32,812 bases of DNA from Bacteroidota bacterium (GTDB taxonomy: Bacteria > Bacteroidota > Bacteroidia > Bacteroidales > VadinHA17): assembly GCA_011049175.1 (NCBI GenBank), contig DSCJ01000095.1:1-32812 (forward strand). The letters run 5' to 3'. The notes under the pieces are model-generated. The model saw only the letters and a program-made list of their open reading frames with translations, was not told the origin of the DNA and did not search any database. The translations under genes and the position numbers were made by a program. Of this stretch, positions 16,792-24,145 are shown piece after piece (the first letter of the stretch is position 1; the number at the start of each line of letters is the position of its first letter).

Positions 16792-17223
16792 TTAATCTCT
16801 TATATAACTCATGATGGAAACTGCCTCACCCGCTTTCCCTTCTTTGAATGATATCAGAACATGATATCTTCCGGTTTTCTGGCAGTGAAATTCTATGGAA
16901 GAATAGACCTTTCCGGAAACATGGTTTGTAACCAGCATGCGCCGGTCATCCCATAATTGCAATATGGCTTCTCCTTCAAGCTGATCGGAAGAACAGATCG
17001 TAAATCGGTACACAATGTTTTTTGAAAGGATGACCGAATTTTTTGAAACGGGAATATCCTGGCCATCTCTGGCAGCCGGGAATTTAACCACAAAATCCTT
17101 CAAATACACTGCATCTTCACCTGCCTGCTGGCGGCAGGACTGAAACAGGTCATTCTGATCAGTCTGTCCGATGACTGTCATAGGGAGAAGAAGGAATGAT
17201 ATGAACATTAGAGCGGGTCTCAT
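16792..17223 (-). CDS. Small exported protein of unknown function
   Basis: A 143-residue protein with a clear Sec signal peptide (RPALMFISFLLLPMTVIG, cleavage near residue 20). The mature ~120 residues are mostly predicted beta-strand and hold three cysteines (FQSC, FTICS, FHC). The part from VVKFPAARDGQDIPVSKN onward resembles a compact beta-sandwich (KNIVYRFTIC, EAILQLWDDRR, GRYHVLISFKEG), but I do not recognise the family. The start lies one base after the stop of the lipoprotein gene upstream, which itself follows the ABC transporter gene by 36 bases. The three are probably one operon, which hints at a periplasmic accessory role for the transporter. Confidence 0.75.
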   Translation of the reverse strand: MRPALMFISFLLLPMTVIGQTDQNDLFQSCRQQAGEDAVYLKDFVVKFPAARDGQDIPVSKNSVILSKNIVYRFTICSSDQLEGEAILQLWDDRRMLVTNHVSGKVYSSIEFHCQKTGRYHVLISFKEGKAGEAVSIMSYIRD

Positions 17224-17224
17224 G

Positions 17225-18130
17225 TTAAATCCCGATTAATTGGTTTCTAAGGTCTTCAATTTTCAGGGTAATCTCCTGCAACAGAGTGTCCGGCATTTCT
17301 ACATGACTGGTTTCGTTTTGAATAAAAATCAACTTTCCTCCTTTTTCAATCATTTGGGGTTCTCCCACTTCATAGGAAATGTTTACTTTATCGAAAGAGT
17401 TTTTTACATTTTCCAGATCGGCAAAGAGTGTATCAAATTTCGGATCTTTCCTGTATCTTCCCAGCAAAGCTAAAAGATCAGGGATGACAATTTTCTGCTC
17501 GCCAATGCGGTTATACAAATCAGGATGGGGAGATGTTTTGGCCACCTGGGTAGCGAGGTGCATGCCCTCAATCCAAAGACCTCCCATGATTAGTGAGCTG
17601 AGATGACCGCGTTTGTTTTCCCTGAGATACTGATCCATCTGGTTAAAGCTTCTGACAGACAAAAACATGAGTGAATCAAGATTCTCACTGTTGGTAGCCA
17701 GTCTTTTCAACGTGTTGAAATCAAAAAACTGCCCAACTTTCAGATCATCGGCCAGAGATTTTACGGCAGAAAGATAATCCAGTACGGTATTATTGATATT
17801 GTACATATTCAGATAGCCCAGGTCGGCACCAAAAACTCCCAGAGCAACAGCTTTCTTAAAGGTTGTGTTGTAGTCATCCAGATAATCAGTTGAAGCCAGG
17901 TAGGTATTTGAGAAGGGAGCGTTGATTTTGTCCAGTAATCCGGCTATTTCAACAGGGGAAGCCAGGTTTTCGATGATGTCTTCCATGACTTCCTGATGGA
18001 TCCCGAAAGAGTCTGCTACTTCAAATGTGTCGGTAAAAGAGAATTCATCATCCACACCGGTTGAACTTCTGTTCCTGCAGGAAAACAGCAAGCATACCAT
18101 TACTATTCCATAAAACCAGCTATGTAACAT
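17225..18130 (-). CDS. Lipoprotein of unknown function next to ABC transporter
   Basis: A 301-residue lipoprotein. The N-terminus MLHSWFYGIVMVCLLFSC ends in a lipobox with Cys18. An acidic, disordered linker (VDDEFSFTDTFEVADSFG) follows, then a mostly alpha-helical body containing ASPVEIAGLLDKINAPFSN, ALGVFGADLGYLNMYN and LSSLIMGGLWIEGMHLATQV. I do not recognise a named family; it looks like a conserved Bacteroidota lipoprotein. It lies between the ABCG-type transporter gene and the small exported protein gene, with gaps of 36 bases and 1 base, so it is likely co-expressed with them. The gap before it contains a run of ten T (+ strand 18144-18153). A helical periplasmic partner for the transporter's large extracytoplasmic loop is a guess from position. 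Confidence 0.75.
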   Translation of the reverse strand: MLHSWFYGIVMVCLLFSCRNRSSTGVDDEFSFTDTFEVADSFGIHQEVMEDIIENLASPVEIAGLLDKINAPFSNTYLASTDYLDDYNTTFKKAVALGVFGADLGYLNMYNINNTVLDYLSAVKSLADDLKVGQFFDFNTLKRLATNSENLDSLMFLSVRSFNQMDQYLRENKRGHLSSLIMGGLWIEGMHLATQVAKTSPHPDLYNRIGEQKIVIPDLLALLGRYRKDPKFDTLFADLENVKNSFDKVNISYEVGEPQMIEKGGKLIFIQNETSHVEMPDTLLQEITLKIEDLRNQLIGI

Positions 18131-18166
18131 TTCAGGTGGTTTATTTTTTTTTTGGCAATCAACAAA

Positions 18167-21100
18167 TTAATGAAATATTTTGATTTTACCCAAAGATACC
18201 AGCGGATAAAATTTTTTTGTTCCGATAGAATCAAAGAACTGAATGGTTTTTTTCAGGCTTTCAAAATACAGGGTTATAAAACAAATCAGGCTCATTATCC
18301 AGATGATCCCCATATTGAAGTGAAAAGTATACCGGTATTTCCCCATAAAGAATTTTCTGGGAGCATAGAAATGTGACCTGAAATCCAGGTAACCTGAAGG
18401 TTCAGGATCAAAAAAAACCGGTTCATACTGCCTGACCACCCGGTTCTTGTAAACCAGGACTGGATGACGTTCATATACATTTCGTACGATATCCGCTACA
18501 CTTTCATTGTGATAGTTTTTACGCAATTCACGGAAAAGGTCCGGATCCTGCCGGTCGTAATATTCCATGAGTTTTTCCTTGCGGAAACTTGCCTGTTGGC
18601 TCAGGTTGGCATAATGTTCCTTCAGATTGTTCAGGTATTCCCTGGTCAGAATGGCAGTTTCTATCCGGAAGGAATCTGGGTGTAGCTGCCCGGGAGAGGT
18701 AAAGGGGATATCAGGGTTATTTTCAAGCTCCGATTCGATTTCATTTTTGAGTAACAATAAATACCGGGTGTATTCTTCCCGCGATTCCGGTTGATTCATT
18801 GCCGTTATCGTTTTATTGAGTATTTGCTGTAAAAAGGGGATATATTCCACAGATTTGAAATACGTATTGCTTTCATCCTTTTCCACATCGTACAGCAGGC
18901 GCTCATACTTATTACCGGTAAACTGGTGAACCATGAGGGCCTCATAGCTCCATTTCGTTGCCATCAATTCTGCGATTAAAGGGACCTCTCCTACACTGGA
19001 TATATTTCTGTTCAGCTTGTCGAAACTGAACATGGCACCGCTGAGCACCATCATGGGAATGATGAGCAACGGAATAATGATGTAAATGGTGATAGCCGAA
19101 TTAAAGGAAGCGGAAATATTTAAACCCAGCATATTGGCAAAGGCTGCTGTGGTAAAAAAGGCCATCCAGTATTCAAAATACATGTCGCGAATACTTAGTA
19201 TACTGTTACCGATAAGTACAAACACAAGGGCCTGAAAGGCTGAAAGACTGAACAGGAGTACAATTTTGCTCATCAGGTAACTTAAACGGCTGAGATTCAG
19301 AAAGGATTCACGTTTCAGCAGTTTTCTGTCCCTGAAAATTTCTTCCGCGCTGAGTGTAAGTCCGAGAAACAGAGCAACAATCAGGCTCATGAAAATATAG
19401 ATGGGAATATTCTCGTTTTCCCGGAAAATATATTCCTGTGAATTCGGATCGGCAATATATCTGGTTATATATGAAAGTATAAGGGCAAGCACCGGAGCTT
19501 CCAGCAGGGTGAGGACAACATACTGCCGATTGGCAATTTTCGATTTCAGATCCCGGATCAGATAAATGAAAAATTGCTTTAGTCTTCCGGGCAGGCTGGT
19601 ACGTGAGGCGGGAATTTTAACCACTTCTTCAACAGGCTGTGGGCTGTGATGTTTCCTGAAGCGTTTTTCCCATTTTTCCGGGGTTACTCTTCGTTTGTCT
19701 GTATATCGCCCAAACTCATCCACCACCTGTGATTCCATGATGGTGAATATTAGCTCGGGATTCACATTTCCGCATACAGGACACTCGCCAATATCCCTGT
19801 TAATCTGAGCATCCTGCGTTTTAAAATATATTACCGCCTCCACCGGATTTCCGTAATATGCCATATAACCACCCTGGTCCAAAACCAGAACATTGTCGAA
19901 CATTTTGAACAATTCAGAGGAAGGCTGATGGATTACTACGAATATTAGTTTTCCCTTCAGGGAAAGCTCACGAAGCAGGTCCATGACATTTTCGGAATCT
20001 CTTGATGACAATCCGGACGTGGGTTCATCAACAAACAGAATAAGAGGTTCTCTGATCAGTTCCAGTGCAATATTCAAACGTTTTCTCTGCCCTCCGCTAA
20101 TTACCTTGTTCATGGGTGATCCTACCCTGAGATCTTTTTTCTCATATAATCCCAGGTTATGAAGCGTTTGGATTACCCGGCCGGTGATTTCTTTTTCAGA
20201 CAAGTTGCTAAAACACAGCCGGGCGCTATAATACAGGTTTTCAAAGACGGTAAGGTCTTCAATCAGCAGATCGTCCTGAGGAATATAACCCAGGATACCC
20301 TGAACCTTATCTTTTTCATGGTGGAGATTTATCTGATTGATCCTGACCTCTCCGGAAGAAGGGATTTCCATTCCTGCCATAATGTTCAGCAGAGTGGTTT
20401 TTCCGGTCCCGCTGGCCCCCATGATCCCAATGAGCTTCCCTTCTTCTTCAGCAAAAGATATCTGATGAAGGGCAGTTTCTCCCGATTGGAAAACGTGGGT
20501 CAGAGCATTTACATGAAAGGATATTTTCTCTCGTGATACATCGGAGTAGAAATGTGCAACAATATCGCTGTAATATACCGGTTTTCCCAGCGTCATGCGA
20601 ATAACGCTTCCATTGGCCATGAGATAAATGCGGTTTGGAGTGACAGGCAGACCGTTCAACGATACTTCATGGCCGGGAAAAACTTTCAGAAAATACAGGT
20701 CAACACTGGATATCCGGAGCACAGCAAGGGTTCCGGGAAGCGCCTCAACGCGAATATGCCTGCATCGAGGGCAATCCAGTTCTTTCCCTGATATCAGCAT
20801 GATATTTTCCGATGCGACCTGCTCAAGCTGATCTTCCTTCACAAAATGTTCAATGTCCATGAACTCTTCCCTGGTGAACCGGAAAACCTCAGCCACCGTA
20901 TTGATAATATTCATTCGCTGCTCGGTGAACTTCTTGTCGGTGTTGACCAGTTCATACAGCCTGACCAGAACCACCACTTTCTGCTCCTGGGTAAGGGTAC
21001 GGTTGATTTTTTTACAAATGCTCAGGATTCTTACCGAATCCTTTACTGTGGTTGGGATATTTTCCTTCGGTGGGATGCGGCCGTCAACAATTCCGGCATA

Positions 21101-21259
21101 TTCATCAAATAACCGGATATACTCACTGGCATCTTCATCATTGAGCTGACTGGTAAGAAATCCAAGAACATAATTTCTTTCACTCTGTTCAACTCCACCA
21201 TCCTGTTTCACGATCAGAGCAAACAACTGCATCAGGGCTTTCAGGATTTCTTCACTCAT
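18167..21259 (-). CDS. ABCG-type ABC transporter, ATPase-permease fusion with TerB-like and FHA-like N-terminus
   Basis: A 1030-residue fusion. Residues 1-145 are a helical TerB-like domain (LFALIVKQDGGVEQSERNYV). A CPRC pair at 163-166 precedes an FHA-like beta segment (about 170-240, with HEVSLNGLPVTPNRIYLMAN). The ABC ATPase follows, with Walker A GASGTGKTT (281-289), Q-loop Gln327, signature SGGQRKR (387-393), Walker B LILFVDEP (405-412) and switch His443. The signature and gene order (ATPase before membrane domain) match the White/ABCG class. A second CPVC pair lies at 492-495. The permease has about five membrane segments from 580 to 745, a very large soluble loop (about 745-980) and a last membrane segment (983-1002). 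The two CxxC pairs could bind metal together. The substrate is unknown. It heads an operon with a lipoprotein and a small exported protein. Confidence 0.88.
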   Translation of the reverse strand: MSEEILKALMQLFALIVKQDGGVEQSERNYVLGFLTSQLNDEDASEYIRLFDEYAGIVDGRIPPKENIPTTVKDSVRILSICKKINRTLTQEQKVVVLVRLYELVNTDKKFTEQRMNIINTVAEVFRFTREEFMDIEHFVKEDQLEQVASENIMLISGKELDCPRCRHIRVEALPGTLAVLRISSVDLYFLKVFPGHEVSLNGLPVTPNRIYLMANGSVIRMTLGKPVYYSDIVAHFYSDVSREKISFHVNALTHVFQSGETALHQISFAEEEGKLIGIMGASGTGKTTLLNIMAGMEIPSSGEVRINQINLHHEKDKVQGILGYIPQDDLLIEDLTVFENLYYSARLCFSNLSEKEITGRVIQTLHNLGLYEKKDLRVGSPMNKVISGGQRKRLNIALELIREPLILFVDEPTSGLSSRDSENVMDLLRELSLKGKLIFVVIHQPSSELFKMFDNVLVLDQGGYMAYYGNPVEAVIYFKTQDAQINRDIGECPVCGNVNPELIFTIMESQVVDEFGRYTDKRRVTPEKWEKRFRKHHSPQPVEEVVKIPASRTSLPGRLKQFFIYLIRDLKSKIANRQYVVLTLLEAPVLALILSYITRYIADPNSQEYIFRENENIPIYIFMSLIVALFLGLTLSAEEIFRDRKLLKRESFLNLSRLSYLMSKIVLLFSLSAFQALVFVLIGNSILSIRDMYFEYWMAFFTTAAFANMLGLNISASFNSAITIYIIIPLLIIPMMVLSGAMFSFDKLNRNISSVGEVPLIAELMATKWSYEALMVHQFTGNKYERLLYDVEKDESNTYFKSVEYIPFLQQILNKTITAMNQPESREEYTRYLLLLKNEIESELENNPDIPFTSPGQLHPDSFRIETAILTREYLNNLKEHYANLSQQASFRKEKLMEYYDRQDPDLFRELRKNYHNESVADIVRNVYERHPVLVYKNRVVRQYEPVFFDPEPSGYLDFRSHFYAPRKFFMGKYRYTFHFNMGIIWIMSLICFITLYFESLKKTIQFFDSIGTKKFYPLVSLGKIKIFH

Positions 21260-21364
21260 ATGTGCCTGTATTCATTTATCATTGACAATAAAAATAGGAA
21301 AATATTATTGATTGATTGCATACCCTGGTATCCAATGAATCATTTACCCGGGGATAGCATTCAT

Positions 21365-22204
21365 TTACTTTTTCAGATAGCCCATCCGGCAACGTTCAAA
21401 TTTATCCGACAAACTGCCAAGAATGGATTCATGAGGACCCAGAACCAGCAGGCCGCCCTTTTTTAAATGACTGTACAGCAGTTGAAGAACCCTGTTTTGC
21501 AGATTGAAATTGAAATAGATAATCACATTCCTGCACAGTATCAGATCAAATGGACCGGAGTCTACTCTTTTTCCTTTAACCAGGTCATGCTGTAAAAAGA
21601 CAGGTTTCTCCAGGAGGAATTGTCTCATCCGGATAGTATCTTCAGAGGGATCAATGATCATATACCGATCATAGGGGATGTCTTCCAGAAAATCCGGATC
21701 GTCCGGATTTTCTTTCATGACCGTATCAAAATTGTCAAGATATTGTAAATTGTACCGGTATTTATAACATCCCTGAATGGCAGTATTCAGATAGTGTGGA
21801 TTGAGATCGGTAGCGGTAACATTTCCCCTGTTTAGCATTTGTTCCACATCCAGCAGCATGAGCATGGAATACACCTCCTGCCCGGTAGAACATCCTGCAT
21901 GCCAGATATTGATGTCTTCTTCCCCAAGGAATTGTCTTAAAAAGTCCTTGCGGATTAATTTCCATACCTGGGGGTCCCGAAAGAGCTCTGTTGTACTGAT
22001 AGTACATTCCATTACCATCCGTTCAATGAAGAGGGGATCATTTTTCATCTTCCGGAGCAGGGATGGCATATCCGTATCAAGATCGGTCAGTATTCTGGCC
22101 AGCCTTCTGTGCAATGATTTGTAAGAATAGTTACTGAGATCGAATTCGGAACCTTCTTGGATCAACGAAACAAAAGCATCAATATCCAGCTTGCCTGTCT
22201 CCAT
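21365..22204 (-). CDS. CheR-type protein-glutamate O-methyltransferase
   Basis: A 279-residue SAM-dependent methyltransferase of the CheR family, which methylates glutamates of chemoreceptors or related signalling proteins in the cytoplasm. The N-terminal helical domain carries the expected basic helix (YSYKSLHRRLARIL). It is followed by CTISTTELFRDP, the SAM-binding loop IWHAGCSTGQEVYSM (residues 100-114), ATDLNP, and the family's LILCRNVIIYFN near residue 224. Length and motif order are normal, so it should be active. No CheB, receptor or response-regulator gene is in the window, so it is an orphan here. It lies 20 bases downstream of the EEP hydrolase gene and may share its transcript. I leave the symbol blank because a chemotaxis role cannot be assumed. 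Confidence 0.9.
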   Translation of the reverse strand: METGKLDIDAFVSLIQEGSEFDLSNYSYKSLHRRLARILTDLDTDMPSLLRKMKNDPLFIERMVMECTISTTELFRDPQVWKLIRKDFLRQFLGEEDINIWHAGCSTGQEVYSMLMLLDVEQMLNRGNVTATDLNPHYLNTAIQGCYKYRYNLQYLDNFDTVMKENPDDPDFLEDIPYDRYMIIDPSEDTIRMRQFLLEKPVFLQHDLVKGKRVDSGPFDLILCRNVIIYFNFNLQNRVLQLLYSHLKKGGLLVLGPHESILGSLSDKFERCRMGYLKK

Positions 22205-22224
22205 GATTTCCCTGGTAGAAACAG

Positions 22225-23283
22225 CTAATTTTTGGACAGACCGAAAGATAACAGTACTGGCTGATGATCTGAATGCCGGAACTTCATGTCTGTTGCCTCA
22301 ACATTTAACAGAGACAAGCCCGGTGAAAGGAGAAAAAAATCGATGATGGTGGTATAGGTTTCGCCTTCTCGGTAGGGTTGCCTCAGATCCCTGTTTGTTG
22401 GGATACGGGGGTCATAGCACCATATCCAATTGTCGGGTAAAAAGTCAGGGCTTATGGAACTCAGAGTAAACTTGTCAAATTCAGGTGGAGATAAAAAATG
22501 GGAAGCACTGATGCCAGGTGGATTCTGATTCCAGTCAGCTCCAACCATGATTTTATGACCGGCCTGATGCTGTTCCAGAAGGTATTCTCTGAGGTACTTC
22601 ATTTCCTGTTTTTTCAGGGTGCCGTCGTCGAAGGCTGAGTTGTGAGAATTGATCACCAGCAATTCCTTGCCGCTGGAGAGGGGGAAATGCGCTACCAGAA
22701 AGCACCTGTCAAGCATAAAGATGCGGGTGGGCCAGGAATATTTCCCGGGATAATCGTATCTTTCCACCAGGGAAGGCTCATAGCGGGAAAAGAGAGCAAG
22801 ACCGCTGTTTACTTTTCCCATGGGTTGTGTGATGGGCAGGGGTACGAATCCCACTTTATAATTCGGGGTAAACCAGCCCTTATGTTGCCCGAGTACATTG
22901 TCAATGCTGTCGAATTCATTGAACCGGTATGTACGACGTGAATTTATATCAACCTCCTGCAGGAAAATGAAATCCACAGAATCGCGGGTGACAAGAAAAT
23001 TTTCAATGAAACGAAGGTTTTCTTCTGTTTTTTCTCGATAGGTACGAACCTGGGTCCCCCCGTCATAGAAAAAATCCATATTCTGGTCCAGCCCGGCATA
23101 CCCGATATTCCAGCTTAACGCAAGGTAATGATTTGCCCTGAGCGTGTCCGGATGATCCGATTCATATAGTATGATCCTTTCTGCAGGCTGGTAGTCTGTT
23201 ATAGTGAAAACCAGCAAAAAAAGGCCGAAAAGAATGATCAGTGACAGGACAAAATAGGTGGCAAATTTCAGAATTCTTGACAT
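22225..23283 (-). CDS. Endonuclease/exonuclease/phosphatase family protein, membrane-anchored
   Basis: A 352-residue EEP-superfamily hydrolase, metal-dependent enzymes that cleave phosphodiesters in nucleic acids, phospholipids or inositol phosphates. An N-terminal hydrophobic segment (residues 8-28) probably anchors it in the inner membrane facing the periplasm. Catalytic motifs are visible: SWNIGY (57-62), LQEVDINSRRTY with metal-binding Glu110, INSHNSAFDDGT (substrate-binding His and Asn), GADWNQNPPG (general acid/base Asp and Asn) and SDHQPVLLSF (338-347, catalytic Asp-His). All are intact. The substrate is unknown. The gene is divergent from purQ across 148 bases, and the CheR-type gene follows it by 20 bases. 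Confidence 0.88.
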   Translation of the reverse strand: MSRILKFATYFVLSLIILFGLFLLVFTITDYQPAERIILYESDHPDTLRANHYLALSWNIGYAGLDQNMDFFYDGGTQVRTYREKTEENLRFIENFLVTRDSVDFIFLQEVDINSRRTYRFNEFDSIDNVLGQHKGWFTPNYKVGFVPLPITQPMGKVNSGLALFSRYEPSLVERYDYPGKYSWPTRIFMLDRCFLVAHFPLSSGKELLVINSHNSAFDDGTLKKQEMKYLREYLLEQHQAGHKIMVGADWNQNPPGISASHFLSPPEFDKFTLSSISPDFLPDNWIWCYDPRIPTNRDLRQPYREGETYTTIIDFFLLSPGLSLLNVEATDMKFRHSDHQPVLLSFGLSKN

Positions 23284-23373
23284 GATTTTCAGATTTAGAC
23301 TCCAAATAACAAAAATTATGGGATCTTTTCAATACCGGCTGTCAACTAAATTAATCCGGATTTTTAAAATTGC

Positions 23374-23391
23374 TTGTCAGGACAAATTGTC
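23374..23391. promoter_or_regulatory. Possible operator: three alternating TTGTC/GACAA half-sites
   Basis: TTGTC (23374-23378), GACAA (23381-23385) and TTGTC (23387-23391) form two overlapping short palindromes. They lie 15 bases before the purQ -7 element and between purQ and a divergent gene. The position suits a repressor site, but each half-site is only five bases, so chance is a real possibility. Confidence 0.25.
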
Positions 23392-23405
23392 TTGCCAATA
23401 ATTTC

Positions 23406-23413
23406 TATATTTG
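23406..23413 (+). promoter_or_regulatory. Candidate -7 promoter element of purQ
   Basis: TATATTTG matches the Bacteroidota TAnnTTTG element exactly and lies 18 bases before ATG 23432, implying a very short leader. The -33 position is weak; the best match is ATTG at 23386-23389, 16 bases upstream. Confidence 0.45.
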
Positions 23414-23431
23414 AAAAGATAATTTTAGGCT

Positions 23432-24145
23432 ATGAGGTTTGGTGTTGTCATATTCCCGGGATCAAATTGCGATCATGATGTGATCTATGTATTGAATGAG
23501 GTGATGGAGCAGGATGTGGTGGAACTGTGGCATAAGGATGCAGACCTTAAGAAATCGGATGCCGTAATACTACCGGGCGGTTTTTCTTACGGAGATTACC
23601 TGCGGGCAGGAGCCATTGCCAGGTACTCTCCCATTATGGAAAAAATCATTGAATTTGCCAAGAGGGGGGGATTTGTGCTGGGTATCTGCAACGGATTCCA
23701 GATTTTATGTGAAGCGGGATTATTACCGGGAGCCCTGTTGCACAATAACCATCAGAAGTTCGTATGCAAGAACATTTACATTGTGCCGGACAATAATGCC
23801 ACCCCCCTGACATCCATGCTGGATAAAAACAAACCACTGAAAATTCCCATTGCCCATAAAGAAGGTCGTTACTATGCTCCCAATGATGATTTGATGACCA
23901 TGCGGCAGAATCATCAAATTCTGTTCAGGTACTGTGATAAAAACGGGGAAATTTCTGAAGCCGTTAATCCGAACGGATCGGTAGAAAACATTGCCGGTGT
24001 ATGCAATGCAGCGAAAAATGTATTCGGGATGATGCCGCATCCTGAACGTGCGGCCGACGATGAATTAGGCATTACCGATGGCAGGATTATTTTCGAATCT
24101 CTTATCCGGGCAGTGAAAGACAAGCGCATCAGTACGAGCAACTAA
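23432..24145 (+). CDS. purQ: Phosphoribosylformylglycinamidine synthase, glutaminase subunit
   Basis: The small glutaminase subunit of FGAM synthetase, the fourth step of purine synthesis. It releases ammonia from glutamine for the PurL subunit, with PurS completing the complex. The 237-residue protein is a class I glutamine amidotransferase with GGFSYGDYLRAGAIAR (residues 49-64), nucleophile Cys86 in GICNGFQIL, and the His203/Glu205 pair in MMPHPERA. It starts MRFGVVIFPGSNCDHD, the normal N-terminus. A separate purQ implies the PurSQL-type enzyme rather than the single large PurL found in many Bacteroidota. No purL or purS is in the window. Its stop is immediately followed by the M1 peptidase gene, so the two may be co-transcribed, though they are not functionally linked as far as known. 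Confidence 0.96.
   Translation: MRFGVVIFPGSNCDHDVIYVLNEVMEQDVVELWHKDADLKKSDAVILPGGFSYGDYLRAGAIARYSPIMEKIIEFAKRGGFVLGICNGFQILCEAGLLPGALLHNNHQKFVCKNIYIVPDNNATPLTSMLDKNKPLKIPIAHKEGRYYAPNDDLMTMRQNHQILFRYCDKNGEISEAVNPNGSVENIAGVCNAAKNVFGMMPHPERAADDELGITDGRIIFESLIRAVKDKRISTSN

Noticed and set aside
18144-18153. Run of ten T between the transporter and lipoprotein genes as a terminator
   Set aside because: On the transcribed strand it is a run of A with no preceding hairpin, so it cannot be an intrinsic terminator for that operon.
21320-21365. Inverted repeats between the CheR gene and the ABC transporter gene (ATACC/GGTAT and AATGAAT/ATTCATT)
   Set aside because: The stems are short, the second has an 18-base loop, and no T run follows on the - strand. 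They are too weak to call a terminator or operator.
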